A DNA stretch of 48,442 nucleotides from Bacteroidales bacterium UBA1173. Lineage in GTDB: Bacteria; Bacteroidota; Bacteroidia; Bacteroidales; F082. A program made the translations under genes and the position numbers. The stretch lies in NCBI GenBank assembly GCA_002311655.1, contig DBYZ01000003.1, forward strand, positions 1 through 48,442, written 5' to 3'. Positions 23,554-30,751 of this stretch are shown here, piece after piece (positions within the stretch are counted from its first letter, which is position 1; every line of letters begins with the position of its first letter). The notes under the pieces were generated by a model, which was given only the letters and a program-made list of their open reading frames with translations, made no database searches and was not told the origin of the DNA.

Positions 23554-25575
23554 TCAGTCGATAACCACGTTTGCAGGCTTCACGCCTAACGCTACAACGA
23601 CTTTTTTGAGTTCTTCGGCATCGTCGAAAAGCATGATGTTGAAGTTTTCATCCTCCATCGCGACGAAGAAATTATCAGCCACAGGGCCTGGGAAAATCTT
23701 CGTTCCGATGGAGTTCATTTCATTCTCGTTATACATTATCATCTGCTTACGCAGAGATGAGTTATCAGTCCAGATTGTCAGACGGCCTTTCAGACCGAGT
23801 TTCTCGCCGATTTTGTAAAGGCTTTCCAGACGAATCGGGTCGTAGATGTCTTCCTCTACCAGAGCGAACATCTTATGGGTCGAGTCGACGATATGAGCGG
23901 TATTGTCAGGCTGAATCCTTGCCACGAAGCCGCTTTCAGAATGCAACAAATCGGCATTGAGTTTGGCATATTTGCGTTTTTCTTTGCCCAAAGCGAGCTC
24001 GTCGTTGATGACTTGCACCAATTTTCCGCCAAGAGACTCCACCGTTTCGTTAAGCTCGTCGAGGTCCATAAACAGCATCGGGTCCCAGATGTCGTCGGTC
24101 TGAGTGAGCACGATGTCGCCACAAATCACTCCTTTTAAGAATTTCTTTCCTACTACGTTCATCGGCAAGCCTTTGCGTGGCGTCTCGATGTCAATCCAAA
24201 CAGTGAGATTCTTATGTGCGTTGACTCTCATCGGGGCAAGACGTTTCGCACCAATGTAGCCAGCCACCTTGTCCCAGTCGTCTTTGATGAAATTGTAAGC
24301 CACAGTGCTGCCGTCGGACTTGATGATGGCGAGATAATGCTTGTCGGGAGCGCCTTTGCCGCGGCGTTCGGCACTGATCTCGCACCAGTCGAGGAAGCCG
24401 TCGGGAACGTCAGGACCGTTGCCGTCTTTCACCATGCGCGCCAGACCTCTGAAGGCATCAGCGTCTTCGAGTTTCACACCATTGTAGTACCAGTTCCAAG
24501 CCTCCTCCATGTCGCGATTGAAGCCATATTTGCCGAGATAATAGATATCGCCAAGTTTTGTTGCCGCCTCGCCAAAACCCAGTCCGTGGTCATGTTCGAG
24601 TGCCTCGACTATCTTTTTGGCTGTCTTTTTGCGTTCAGCAGCACCCTGTTCTTCATATTTCTCGGCAAGAAGCTGTGCGCGAAGTGTGAAACATCCAGGT
24701 TTGTCGTCGTCGCATTCCATGTCGATGACACTCTCGTACATCTCTTTCGCAAAATCGTTGAGACCTTCGAGCTTCACCGCATGCTGTTTGTAAGCTGCCT
24801 CCTTGTAACCGTAGTCTGACGCCGTCTCGTAACATTCCGCAGCCTTTGCTTTGTTGCCGATCTTGTTGTAAGCATCGCCGAGAACCTCATATAAATAAGG
24901 ATATTGCACACCAGTGTCGTCATCGTTAAGGATATCCTCTTCAAGGAATTTAATCACTCGTTTCGGATCTTGTTTCTGATTGTTGCGACCGTAAACCATG
25001 TCTTCGAGCCTCATCTTCATACCAATCGGACTGCCTTCGTTGAGAGCTTTGTCGAGGAGCTTGTTGTAATCTTCGAGACTTGACTCTTCGGCATATCCAA
25101 ACAGCACCATTCGTGCCTGTTCAGCGTAGGCATCAGCTTCTGAGGTATCGCCTTCTTCGTCCTCATCATTCTCATCTTCTTCAGATTCTTCATCTTCAGC
25201 AAAATACTCGTCGTAAACGATTTGTATCAGCTCATCGACATCTTTATCGCCGTCGATGCCAAATTTTTCAGCCAGTCCGGCGATGTAGGCACGTTCGTTT
25301 TCGTCAATCTCGCCATCCACCATCATCACGAGGACCATATTTTTCAAAAACTCATATCTATCCTCGGCATCTTGAGGCACAATTGTCTCGAGTTCGCTTT
25401 CGTCAATCTGCTGATACGCCTCGATACACGCGTCGAAGTCTTTTTCGGTCAGACCGAGATCTTGGGCGATTCTGACGATTACATTTCTTTCCTCATCTGA
25501 TATATTTCCGTCAATTCCCGCGATGGACATTAGGTTGACGACATGAGCCATTTTTGTGTTTTTAGATAGTGCCAT
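23554..25575 (-). CDS. TerB-like domain protein with acidic linker and Sel1-type repeats
   Basis: The 673-residue cytoplasmic protein opens with a TerB-like (tellurite-resistance B) helical domain at ~1-118. It shows the paired signatures AGIDGNISDEERNVIVRIAQ (19-38) and MVDGEIDENERAYIAGLAEKF (85-105). A very acidic stretch lies at 123-150. Helical TPR/Sel1-like repeats follow at ~225-265 and ~335-385 (GEAATKLGDIYYLGKYGF, EAWNWYYNGVKLEDADAFRG). The C-terminal ~280 residues (from ~395) are not recognised and look mixed alpha/beta. It is the last gene of a run with bcp and the EEP phosphatase, 17 bases after the latter, without a visible promoter of its own. TerB domains often bind metal or act near membranes in stress-response complexes; a scaffold role is inference. 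Confidence 0.7.
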   Translation of the reverse strand: MALSKNTKMAHVVNLMSIAGIDGNISDEERNVIVRIAQDLGLTEKDFDACIEAYQQIDESELETIVPQDAEDRYEFLKNMVLVMMVDGEIDENERAYIAGLAEKFGIDGDKDVDELIQIVYDEYFAEDEESEEDENDEDEEGDTSEADAYAEQARMVLFGYAEESSLEDYNKLLDKALNEGSPIGMKMRLEDMVYGRNNQKQDPKRVIKFLEEDILNDDDTGVQYPYLYEVLGDAYNKIGNKAKAAECYETASDYGYKEAAYKQHAVKLEGLNDFAKEMYESVIDMECDDDKPGCFTLRAQLLAEKYEEQGAAERKKTAKKIVEALEHDHGLGFGEAATKLGDIYYLGKYGFNRDMEEAWNWYYNGVKLEDADAFRGLARMVKDGNGPDVPDGFLDWCEISAERRGKGAPDKHYLAIIKSDGSTVAYNFIKDDWDKVAGYIGAKRLAPMRVNAHKNLTVWIDIETPRKGLPMNVVGKKFLKGVICGDIVLTQTDDIWDPMLFMDLDELNETVESLGGKLVQVINDELALGKEKRKYAKLNADLLHSESGFVARIQPDNTAHIVDSTHKMFALVEEDIYDPIRLESLYKIGEKLGLKGRLTIWTDNSSLRKQMIMYNENEMNSIGTKIFPGPVADNFFVAMEDENFNIMLFDDAEELKKVVVALGVKPANVVID

Positions 25576-25592
25576 GGTATTGATTTTTAAGG

Positions 25593-26516
25593 TTATAAAA
25601 TGATTTTAACAAACACCGGATAGTGGTCCGAAGGGTTGCGGCGGGTTGTGTTGCTGAACCATATTTCCTGCGGTGCGTCGGAGGCTTTCTCCGCCACATC
25701 GGAGGTCTCGTTTTCGGTCCAGTAGCTGTTGGTGAGAACGCCGTAAGCCTCAACGTTTGTTGATGGTGACACGAAGACGTGGTCGATGCGACTGGTAGTG
25801 AAATACTCCGTTTTGAACGCGTTGAACGTGCCGTTTTCGGCAAAGCGGATACGCGCGGCGTCGTATGAATCTTTCAGCAAGCCTGAGTTTGTGAATATGG
25901 TGTAAATCTCGTTAGTTTGGTCAACGTTGAAGTCGCCTGTGAGGATGACCGGAGCATCTTTAGCTATTTCTTGGATGCGGGCCACGACCAGTTTCGCAGC
26001 CTCACGACGAGCCACGATGCCTACATGGTCCATGTGGAGGTTGAAGAAATAGAACGTGGTGCGGTCTTTTTTCTTCTTGGCGTTGATTTGGAACTTGCCC
26101 CAGGTGCAGATTCGGATGCAGGCAGCGTCCCAGCCGAGACCAGGTTTTTCGGGTGTTTCGCTGAGCCAGAAGTTACCGCTGTCGAGCAATGTCAGCTGGT
26201 CTTTCTTATAGAAAATCGCTTCGTGTTCACCACCCCTTGCGCCGTCGTCGCGCCCGATTCCGATGTAGTCGTAGCCGTCGAGACCACGCTTCAAATCCTG
26301 AAGCTGCCCATAAAGCACCTCCTGGGTGCCGAAGATGAGCGGATTCATGAAGTTGACCTGGTCGCATATCACCTGACAGCGCTTGGTCCAGATGTTACCG
26401 TTGAGGCTGTCGCTGCGGTTTTTATAACGGATGTTATACGAGCCAACAAGCATCTCCTGCGCTGTGGCACAAAACGCCAAAACGCTGAAAATGGCAATAA
26501 AAAGAAGCTTTTTCAT
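25593..26516 (-). CDS. exported endonuclease/exonuclease/phosphatase (EEP) family protein
   Basis: The 307-residue protein has a signal peptide (MKKLLFIAIFSVLAFCATAQ) followed by a complete EEP fold. Recognisable catalytic blocks are LVGSYNIRYKN (Asn), FGTQEVLYGQ (metal-binding Glu), HMDHVGIVARREAA (His/Asp), LTGDFNVDQTNE (catalytic Asp and Asn), TSRIDHVFVS (Asp-His) and PSDHYPVFV (catalytic Asp-His). Sequences of this type are usually annotated as endonuclease or sphingomyelinase-like phosphodiesterases. The substrate could be nucleic acid, phospholipid or sugar phosphate. Its ATG overlaps the bcp TAA by one base. There is no T9SS domain, so it is likely periplasmic. Confidence 0.88.
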   Translation of the reverse strand: MKKLLFIAIFSVLAFCATAQEMLVGSYNIRYKNRSDSLNGNIWTKRCQVICDQVNFMNPLIFGTQEVLYGQLQDLKRGLDGYDYIGIGRDDGARGGEHEAIFYKKDQLTLLDSGNFWLSETPEKPGLGWDAACIRICTWGKFQINAKKKKDRTTFYFFNLHMDHVGIVARREAAKLVVARIQEIAKDAPVILTGDFNVDQTNEIYTIFTNSGLLKDSYDAARIRFAENGTFNAFKTEYFTTSRIDHVFVSPSTNVEAYGVLTNSYWTENETSDVAEKASDAPQEIWFSNTTRRNPSDHYPVFVKIIL

Positions 26517-26962
26517 TATTCCAGAATTTGATTTGTGTGATTTTTAGTGTCGACTTTTCCGATTGCGTCGATGATAATGCCGTTTTCGTCGATGACATAT
26601 GTTGTTCTGAGCGTTCCTTCAGTGACTTTGCCGTACATTTTTTTCTCGCCCCAAGCCTCATAAGCCTTCAAAATCGTCAAATCTTGGTCAGCGATGAGGT
26701 GGAACGGCAGCTCATATTTTGCGATGAACTTCTGGTGCGAGGCGGCACTGTCGCGGCTAACTCCTAACACGTTGTAACCCAATGAGATAAAGCGATTATA
26801 GTTATCTCTCAAGTCGCAAGCCTCGGCAGTGCAGCCCGGGGTGCTGTCTTTGGGATAAAAATACAAAACCAGCTTCTTTCCAGCGAAATCGCTCAGTTTC
26901 ACGACGTTTCCGTTTTCATCGATGCCCTCGAAATAAGGGGCTTTTTGACCTTTTAATAACAT
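26516..26962 (-). CDS. bcp: thioredoxin-dependent thiol peroxidase (bacterioferritin comigratory protein)
   Basis: Bcp reduces hydrogen and organic peroxides using thioredoxin. The 148-residue protein has the peroxiredoxin-Q motif YPKDSTPGCTAEACDLRDNY, with peroxidatic C44 and resolving C49 four residues later, as in E. coli Bcp. The conserved Arg is in GVSRDSAASHQKF. The length is normal. It overlaps the following EEP phosphatase gene by one base, so translation is coupled. It begins 31 bases after the stop of the upstream membrane-protein gene. Confidence 0.95.
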   Translation of the reverse strand: MLLKGQKAPYFEGIDENGNVVKLSDFAGKKLVLYFYPKDSTPGCTAEACDLRDNYNRFISLGYNVLGVSRDSAASHQKFIAKYELPFHLIADQDLTILKAYEAWGEKKMYGKVTEGTLRTTYVIDENGIIIDAIGKVDTKNHTNQILE

Positions 26963-26993
26963 GATATTGATTGTTTATTATTTTGATGAATGT

Positions 26994-27806
26994 TTACCAT
27001 GGCTGGTGTTTTTTCAGATATTTGTCACGTTGTTCTGACGAAAAATCAAGATAACCCCAAGGAGTACCTACAAAGTTATGAAATACGATATGATCATTAT
27101 ATGGTATTCCACATTCTCCACATGTTAATGCTCTATCTTTCTCTTCATCTGTCATTGGACGATTGAACAATTCATAATAAAAACGGTCAGGACCACGATA
27201 CTTCCAAGACAAGTTTATCTTATCGTATTTATCAGAGTAACATATTCCTATACAGCCAACATCCTTTAATTTTTTCTGAATATTGTCAACTTCCTCGTCA
27301 TTCAATCCGACAAGCAATAACAAAGAATTTACATTTGAATTATGATCCCATTTGATGTAGTCTTCTCCCCCAATTGGTCGTACAACCAATTTTGAAATCT
27401 CATAATCTTTATCAAACATCAAATCAACGTAGCAACTATCGTCAATAGCGTTTACAAAATAATCACATAGCTCTTCAATACCAGTTTTATTTTTCTCATA
27501 ATGCTTTGCCATTCTCTCAGCAAAAATGGAGTGTGTTGAATTATAGAAACAATAAGTTCCGAAAAAAAGTACATTAAAAGCACCCCAAATAATAATCGCT
27601 TTATTCCATTTGTTTTTCAGATTTCTGAATGCCAATATTATTAAAACAATGGCAGCAAATACAGCTGTCAATGTTACCAAAAACAAAATAAAAAATACAA
27701 GAAATGACTCTATATCTATCCATCTTAATACGATAAATAACGTAATAATGAAAAAAGGAAGCAGCATCCAGATGCCGTGAAATAGGTCTATTTTTTTATT
27801 TTCCAT
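26994..27806 (-). CDS. unrecognised membrane protein with three N-terminal helices
   Basis: The family of this 270-residue protein is not recognised. Three hydrophobic helices are visible at ~12-30, ~34-60 and ~72-88 (IIIWGAFNVLFFGTYCFY). A soluble domain of about 180 residues follows, with acidic and aromatic character, including LVVRPIGGEDYIKWDHN and, near the end, LTCGECGIPYNDHIVFHN, a CxxC pair that could bind metal or form a disulfide. The topology would place the soluble domain on one side of the inner membrane. The gene is more AT-rich than bcp and the genes below it, suggesting a separate origin. A -7 box lies at 27832-27839 on the minus strand. It may be co-transcribed with bcp. Confidence 0.65.
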   Translation of the reverse strand: MENKKIDLFHGIWMLLPFFIITLFIVLRWIDIESFLVFFILFLVTLTAVFAAIVLIILAFRNLKNKWNKAIIIWGAFNVLFFGTYCFYNSTHSIFAERMAKHYEKNKTGIEELCDYFVNAIDDSCYVDLMFDKDYEISKLVVRPIGGEDYIKWDHNSNVNSLLLLVGLNDEEVDNIQKKLKDVGCIGICYSDKYDKINLSWKYRGPDRFYYELFNRPMTDEEKDRALTCGECGIPYNDHIVFHNFVGTPWGYLDFSSEQRDKYLKKHQPW

Positions 27807-27831
27807 AATACTTTGTTTTATTTTTCAACGA

Positions 27832-27839
27832 CAAAATTA
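27832..27839 (-). promoter_or_regulatory. -7 promoter box for the three-helix membrane protein gene
   Basis: The minus strand reads TAATTTTG (TAnnTTTG), 26 bases before the ATG at 27806. It is divergent from the toxin-antitoxin promoter. Confidence 0.5.
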
Positions 27840-27882
27840 AGAAAAAATTATAATAACCAGCTGCACGAAGCAAAAAAAACAT

Positions 27883-27890
27883 TACTTTTG
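27883..27890 (+). promoter_or_regulatory. -7 promoter box for the first toxin-antitoxin module
   Basis: TACTTTTG matches TAnnTTTG, 26 bases before the antitoxin ATG at 27916. Confidence 0.55.
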
Positions 27891-27915
27891 CAGTAAACAT
27901 AAAAAAACATTAAAA

Positions 27916-28143
27916 ATGAGTGAGACGACACTATTAAATTTGCGCGACTATCTCTTCGGAACACTAACCGAAAGCAATATGCTATGGTTAGCTAAACAAC
28001 TATTAGAACATGTGAAAACCGAAGAAAAACATTTGAAACCATATACAATTGAAGAAATCGACATCATGTTAAACGAAGCAGAAGCTGATTTTGAAACAGG
28101 TAATTATTTAACAAACGAAGAAGTTTTTAACAAAAACAAATAA
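27916..28143 (+). CDS. putative antitoxin of a RelE/ParE-type module
   Basis: The 75-residue acidic protein is predicted to be mostly helical. It has a C-terminal segment (EEIDIMLNEAEADFETGNYLTNEEV) of the kind that wraps around RelE/ParE toxins; the GNYLTNEEVF ending is common in such antitoxins. No clear ribbon-helix-helix or Phd DNA-binding fold is seen in the N-terminal half. The antitoxin call rests mainly on its position 5 bases before a recognisable toxin gene and on the shared promoter. Confidence 0.7.
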   Translation: MSETTLLNLRDYLFGTLTESNMLWLAKQLLEHVKTEEKHLKPYTIEEIDIMLNEAEADFETGNYLTNEEVFNKNK

Positions 28144-28148
28144 AATTT

Positions 28149-28460
28149 ATGAAAATAATATGGAGCCGTAAAGCAGCTTCATCCTTTCACCAAATTGAAA
28201 CCTACATTTTAAGAACATTTGGAGAGAAAAACCAGAAAGAGTTTACGGAAGAAGTTGAAGATATTGTTAACACCTTGACAATCATGCCAGAACTTGGCAA
28301 AATAGATCCGCTATTTGCACACAGAAAACAACTTTATCGAAGCATAATTGTTCGAAGGTTGAATAAGATTGTTTATTACATCAAAGATGATACGATTAGA
28401 ATTGCAGCAATGTGGGACACAAGACGTGAACCTAAAGCACAAGCTAGAAAAGTGAGATAA
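28149..28460 (+). CDS. RelE/ParE-family toxin
   Basis: The 103-residue protein has the RelE/ParE fold pattern: KIIWSRKAASSFHQIETYIL, a central helix pair, KQLYRSIIVRRLNKIVYYI (beta strands), and the C-terminal IRIAAMWDTRREPKA, where WDTRxxP is frequent in ParE-like toxins. Members either cut mRNA on the ribosome or inhibit gyrase; which applies is not clear. It is translated just after the antitoxin. Its last 17 bases overlap the 3' end of the convergent HD-domain gene, so both transcripts share antisense sequence there. Confidence 0.85.
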   Translation: MKIIWSRKAASSFHQIETYILRTFGEKNQKEFTEEVEDIVNTLTIMPELGKIDPLFAHRKQLYRSIIVRRLNKIVYYIKDDTIRIAAMWDTRREPKAQARKVR

Positions 28461-29055
28461 AAATCTCTTTTATTTCAGTTTCATTATCAATCATTTGGCG
28501 CAATTTCTCCAATCTAGCGGCATTTGGCGATTCAGGAAACCAAAGTTTCAAATATCCGTTGCGGCCATATTTCTCGTGGAGGTGTTGCATCATGCGGTCG
28601 TACTGCTGCTCTTTTGAAAGTTCAGGATAATGGTCGAGGCCATATTGTATGGTGCGGCGCACGATGGTCTCGGGGTCGATGAAGCGGTCGGCTTCCGCAA
28701 CGATGCGGCCGTATATTGTGCGCGGTGCGTTTTTCGCTGACGCCCGGTGGTCTTCGGCGGCATCCGCCATGATTTGAATCTGCTCTTCGGAGAACCAACG
28801 CCTCAGGTTTTCATCGGCTTTGATAATCCTTGCCGACACCTCATGATGGTGTTCCCTGCCCTCGCAAAGTCCAGTATCGTGGTATGCTGCGATGACATAA
28901 ACCATGTTCAGGTCCACATCAAGGTGCTCCGCGATTTCGAGACTTTGTTTGATAACCATGGATACATGATCGCGACGATGGGCGGCGTCGAAGGAATCAT
29001 AGCGAGGAATTATCTCAGATTCGATGTAGGAGATTATTTCTTTATTTAAATCCAT
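28444..29055 (-). CDS. HD-domain metal-dependent phosphohydrolase, overlapped by a toxin gene
   Basis: The 203-residue soluble protein has the HD superfamily metal-site residues: H in AAHRRDHVSMV (~22-27), HD in YVIAAYHDTGLCEGREHHH, then EDHRAS and AEADRFIDPE. HD proteins of this size hydrolyse phosphoester bonds, often in nucleotides or signalling nucleotides; the substrate is unknown. Its ATG overlaps the TAA of the YafQ-like toxin gene by one base, making it the third gene of that unit. Its 3' end overlaps the ParE-like toxin gene from the other side. It may be an ordinary housekeeping hydrolase that acquired a TA promoter, or a functional third component. Confidence 0.85.
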   Translation of the reverse strand: MDLNKEIISYIESEIIPRYDSFDAAHRRDHVSMVIKQSLEIAEHLDVDLNMVYVIAAYHDTGLCEGREHHHEVSARIIKADENLRRWFSEEQIQIMADAAEDHRASAKNAPRTIYGRIVAEADRFIDPETIVRRTIQYGLDHYPELSKEQQYDRMMQHLHEKYGRNGYLKLWFPESPNAARLEKLRQMIDNETEIKEIFISLF

Positions 29056-29327
29056 TATTTAAACAATTCAGAATGTGAACCCAATCTGACAAGTTTTATA
29101 ATACCGTTTTCTGCATCAAACCAAATCAACAAATAGTCACTTTGAATATGGCATTCCATGCAATCTTTATAATCACCCTGCAACGAATGAGGATAATACT
29201 CTGCAGGTATTGGCAGTCCATTTTCAAGCAGATTCAAGACCTTTTTCAGTTCTTCTAATTGATCAGGTTTGTTTTTATATTTCTTAAGGTCTTTTTTAAA
29301 CTTGGTTGTTGGTTCTAGCGTTTTCAT
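29055..29327 (-). CDS. YafQ-family mRNA interferase toxin
   Basis: The 90-residue protein belongs to the YafQ branch of RelE toxins, which cut mRNA in translating ribosomes. All catalytic positions of E. coli YafQ have equivalents here: H47 (YPHSLQG), H60 and D64 (ECHIQSDYLLIW), H85 (GSHSELF) and F89. The toxin therefore looks active. Its ATG overlaps the antitoxin TGA by four bases, and its stop overlaps the HD gene start by one base. Confidence 0.9.
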   Translation of the reverse strand: MKTLEPTTKFKKDLKKYKNKPDQLEELKKVLNLLENGLPIPAEYYPHSLQGDYKDCMECHIQSDYLLIWFDAENGIIKLVRLGSHSELFK

Positions 29328-29572
29328 TCCTTTTCGTTTAAAATATCATTTATCATTTCTTCGGCATTAGAATAAGCCTTATTTTTTCCCAACCTTGCTT
29401 CTTTAATGGCTGCTACAGTTTCATCATTGGGCTCATGATAAACAATATCAAGCAAAACGCTTTCAACATAATTGTTGAGGGTTCTGTTTTCACGAGCCGC
29501 ATTTTTCTTCAAACCTTCCAAAAGGTCAGCTCTCAAACGGAATGAAGCCGGTTTTCTAACGATTGTTTCCAT
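29324..29572 (-). CDS. antitoxin of the YafQ-like module (ribbon-helix-helix type)
   Basis: The 82-residue protein has an N-terminal Arc/MetJ-like ribbon-helix-helix pattern (RKPASFRLRADLLEGLKKNA, then NRTLNNYVESVLLD) for operator binding. A C-terminal acidic tail (NAEEMINDILNEKE) is suited to neutralising the toxin. The frame is open about 100 codons further upstream, but the -7 box and palindrome at 29591-29610 fix the start at 29572. Four-base overlap with the toxin gene suggests translational coupling and autoregulation. Confidence 0.85.
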   Translation of the reverse strand: METIVRKPASFRLRADLLEGLKKNAARENRTLNNYVESVLLDIVYHEPNDETVAAIKEARLGKNKAYSNAEEMINDILNEKE

Positions 29573-29590
29573 AACTGTAATACAATTAAA

Positions 29591-29610
29591 TACTTTTGAT
29601 TGCAAAAGTA
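29591..29610 (-). promoter_or_regulatory. promoter and putative operator of the YafQ-like module
   Basis: TACTTTTG-ATTG-CAAAAGTA is a perfect 8-bp inverted repeat with a 4-base centre. Its right arm (29603-29610) is the minus-strand -7 box for the antitoxin gene, 31 bases from the ATG. A symmetric site covering the -7 box fits binding by a dimeric ribbon-helix-helix antitoxin. The left arm equals a plus-strand -7 box, so it could also fire towards the SDR gene. Confidence 0.6.
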
Positions 29611-29674
29611 ATACATTTTTTAATATACGCAGCTGTTTTTTAAAAATGTTTTTAAAATTCTCAAAAATTTTCAA

Positions 29675-29682
29675 TACTTTTG
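29675..29682 (+). promoter_or_regulatory. -7 promoter box immediately before the SDR start codon
   Basis: TACTTTTG matches TAnnTTTG but ends only 7 bases before the ATG at 29690, implying an almost leaderless mRNA if used. Confidence 0.5.
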
Positions 29683-29689
29683 TGCCATT

Positions 29690-30526
29690 ATGAAAAACAT
29701 CAACAAAATAATCCTCATCACTGGAGGAAGCTCGGGAATTGGTTATGACTCGGCGGTTGCGCTGGCGAAGCAGGGACATAAGGTTTTCGCGGCAGCACGA
29801 CGCGTAGAGATGATGGATCCGCTCAAAGAATACGGCATAGTGCCGCTCAGCCTCGACGTGACCGACGACAACTCGATGCAAGAATGCGTAAAATCAGTAC
29901 TTGACGCTGAAGGCAGAATCGACGTTTTAGTCAACAACGCCGGCTACGGCTACTTCGGCGCAATCGAGAACGTGACGATGGAAGAAGCCCGCAAACAGCT
30001 GGAAGTCAACGTGTTTGGAATGGCGCGGATGTGCCAGCTCGTGCTTCCGACGATGCGCGGGCAACATTCGGGGCGCATCATCAACATCGCTTCAATAGCG
30101 GGCAGAGCAACGGTGTATTTCGGAGGATGGTACAACGTCTCGAAGTACTCCGTCGAGGCTTTCAGCGACGCGCTCCGCATGGAGATGAAGCCTTTCGGCA
30201 TCGACGTGGTGCTGATTGAGCCCAGCGCCATCAAGACAAACTGGGGAATCATCGCCGCCGACAACCTCGCGAAGTCATCACAAGGCACCGTCTACGAGGA
30301 AAGAGGCATCAACGAGGCAAACAACATGCGAAAGGCATATCAGTCGAACTTCTTCTCGAAGCCGGCAGTGGTGACACGCGCCATCTGCAAGGCAGTGAAC
30401 CGCCGACGTCCTCACACACGTTACTGCATCGGAAGAGGCGGCAAGATGATAATTTTCCTGCACGGTATTTTACCAACCCGCTGCTGGGACTGGATTAACA
30501 AAATCATGACGAAAAAGGTGTTATAA
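29690..30526 (+). CDS. short-chain dehydrogenase/reductase (SDR) family oxidoreductase
   Basis: The 278-residue protein is a classical SDR: cofactor motif TGGSSGIG (11-18), NNAGYGYFG near residue 83, and catalytic Tyr-Lys in GGWYNVSKYSVEAFSDALRMEMKPFG with Ser in ASIAG. An arginine pair after the second strand (AARRVE) suggests NADP(H). The C-terminal ~60 residues form the extra segment seen in the SDR group that includes retinol- and steroid-dehydrogenase-like proteins. There is no alternative methionine near the start, so the ATG at 29690 is secure despite the very close -7 box. The substrate is unknown. It is transcribed alone, with a hairpin at its stop. Confidence 0.92.
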   Translation: MKNINKIILITGGSSGIGYDSAVALAKQGHKVFAAARRVEMMDPLKEYGIVPLSLDVTDDNSMQECVKSVLDAEGRIDVLVNNAGYGYFGAIENVTMEEARKQLEVNVFGMARMCQLVLPTMRGQHSGRIINIASIAGRATVYFGGWYNVSKYSVEAFSDALRMEMKPFGIDVVLIEPSAIKTNWGIIAADNLAKSSQGTVYEERGINEANNMRKAYQSNFFSKPAVVTRAICKAVNRRRPHTRYCIGRGGKMIIFLHGILPTRCWDWINKIMTKKVL

Positions 30527-30600
30527 GATTATTAGTTGTCAATGACTTAGCCTTGATTTGCGAAGCAAAGCGCAGCTAAGGAATGACAACTAATAATCTT
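30525..30600. repeat. REP-like hairpin at the end of the SDR gene
   Basis: AAGATTATTAGTTGTCA (30525-30541) and TGACAACTAATAATCTT (30584-30600) are perfect 17-bp inverted arms. The interior holds further short pairs such as CTTAGC with GCTAAG and TTTGC with GCAAA. The left arm begins inside the SDR stop codon. ATTAGTTGTCA resembles the ATTAGTCGTCA core of the elements at 30638 and 32832, so it is probably the same family. It is a likely transcript end or 3' stabiliser. Confidence 0.8.
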
Positions 30601-30637
30601 CACAAATTAAAAGTCTTTAATCATCAATTTTAAAGGC

Positions 30638-30682
30638 CTTCAGCTTCCGAAGGAAGGTGGCAGCTCGATAATGACGACTAAT
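30638..30682 (-). repeat. REP-like element copy A, upstream of the M13 peptidase gene
   Basis: This 45-base unit matches, in inverted orientation, the unit at 32832-32876 with 43 of 45 identities. It contains a 5-bp stem hairpin (CTTCC-TTC-GGAAG on the minus strand). It lies 24 bases before the -7 box of the peptidase gene. Confidence 0.85.
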
Positions 30683-30705
30683 GATGTAACAAATCATTTT
30701 TTTCG

Positions 30706-30713
30706 TATTTTTG
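30706..30713 (+). promoter_or_regulatory. -7 promoter box for the M13 peptidase gene
   Basis: TATTTTTG matches TAnnTTTG, 39 bases before the ATG at 30752. Confidence 0.6.
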
Positions 30714-30751
30714 CAGCGCGAATTATAATTATTAAATAATATCATTTTCAA

